Shown here piece by piece: positions 63,849 through 64,000 of a DNA stretch of 64,000 bases. A program made the position numbers and the translations under genes. The notes beneath the pieces were generated by a model. That model had not been told where the DNA came from. It saw nothing but the letters and a program-made list of their open reading frames with translations, and searched no databases. This DNA is from Streptomyces cavernae (lineage in GTDB: Bacteria; Actinomycetota; Actinomycetes; Streptomycetales; Streptomycetaceae): the NCBI RefSeq assembly GCF_004023625.1, contig NZ_ML137710.1, forward strand, positions 173,914-237,913, given 5' to 3'. Numbering within the stretch: the stretch's first letter is position 1; every line of letters starts with the position of its first letter.

Positions 63849-64000
63849 TCACTGGTCGGAGTGCAGCGAGCCTTCGTAGTCCGGCCGCTGGTGAGGAGGC
63901 AGGAAGGTCTCCTCGACGTGCCGGATCGTCGCGTAGGACGGACGGGCGAGCTCGCCGAAGGCCAGGTGGTACCGCGTCCCCTTCAACGCCTCGATGCGCT
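63849..64000 (-). CDS. Unidentified gene, C-terminal 49 residues only
   Basis: The frame ends ...RIEALKGTRYHLAFGELARP, SYATIRHVEETFLPPHQRPD, YEGSLHSDQ-stop, with strong third-position GC and a terminator hairpin right after. The gene continues past the right edge. The family cannot be told from this end. Confidence 0.6.
   Translation of the reverse strand, partial: RIEALKGTRYHLAFGELARPSYATIRHVEETFLPPHQRPDYEGSLHSDQ

Overview
The window is GC-rich actinobacterial DNA, almost certainly from a Streptomyces chromosome. It shows strong G/C at third codon positions, many GTG starts, a leaderless promoter layout, and typical streptomycete families (DUF2252, CU044_5270, SHOCT, STAS, DUF5937-like ArsR, LTD). 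It reads as a fairly conserved left part (1-24 kb), a mobile-element-scarred middle (24-41 kb) and a rearranged accessory right part (41-64 kb).

Left part. A truncated D-Ala-D-Ala carboxypeptidase is followed by a multispanning membrane protein with a Pro-rich N-terminus, a glutathione peroxidase, a family-4 glycosyltransferase, a membrane protein/methyltransferase pair, a Ro60-like TROVE protein, small secreted proteins, an APH-type kinase, DUF7144-like and SHOCT membrane proteins, a DUF2252 protein, an ArsR-type regulator, an AbgT transporter and a CocE/NonD hydrolase. Short tandem repeats are unusually frequent here, mostly between genes.

Middle. After STAS and XRE genes come a stand-alone PcrA-Tudor-like protein with a degraded relative, a phage holin remnant, a lipoprotein, an IS5-type element with a -1 frameshift and a palindrome-controlled regulator. 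An ECF sigma factor, a CU044_5270 membrane protein and a large S8 protease form an operon (30.0-35.1 kb). A decayed integrase abuts tRNA-Arg(CCT). Beyond the tRNA lies an unusual minus-strand module (35.85-39.84 kb): a DDE-transposase-like gene with three frame breaks, a tyrosine-recombinase-like protein without its catalytic residues, and two winged-helix-like proteins, preceded by an array of GTGCAC sites.

Right part. A NarL-type response regulator and an unusual histidine kinase face each other next to a DUF418-type membrane protein. The kinase N-terminus and the DUF418 gene are duplicated 6-7 kb away; the second kinase is broken. A repeated start-region cassette occurs four times: before both DUF418 genes, before an Xaa-Pro-peptidase-like exoenzyme (supplying its start codon and first ~15 codons) and before a small lipoprotein. 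This suggests one shared regulon. IS110, IS3, IS5, IS30 and Tn3 remnants and broken metabolic genes fill the gaps. A LysR-controlled catabolic operon (amidohydrolase, FAH-family, MBL-fold) runs into a truncated CoA-transferase. A TetR/aldo-keto reductase pair with two matching operators follows, and a partial minus-strand gene leaves the right edge.

All family calls come from reading motifs by eye; no database search was run.
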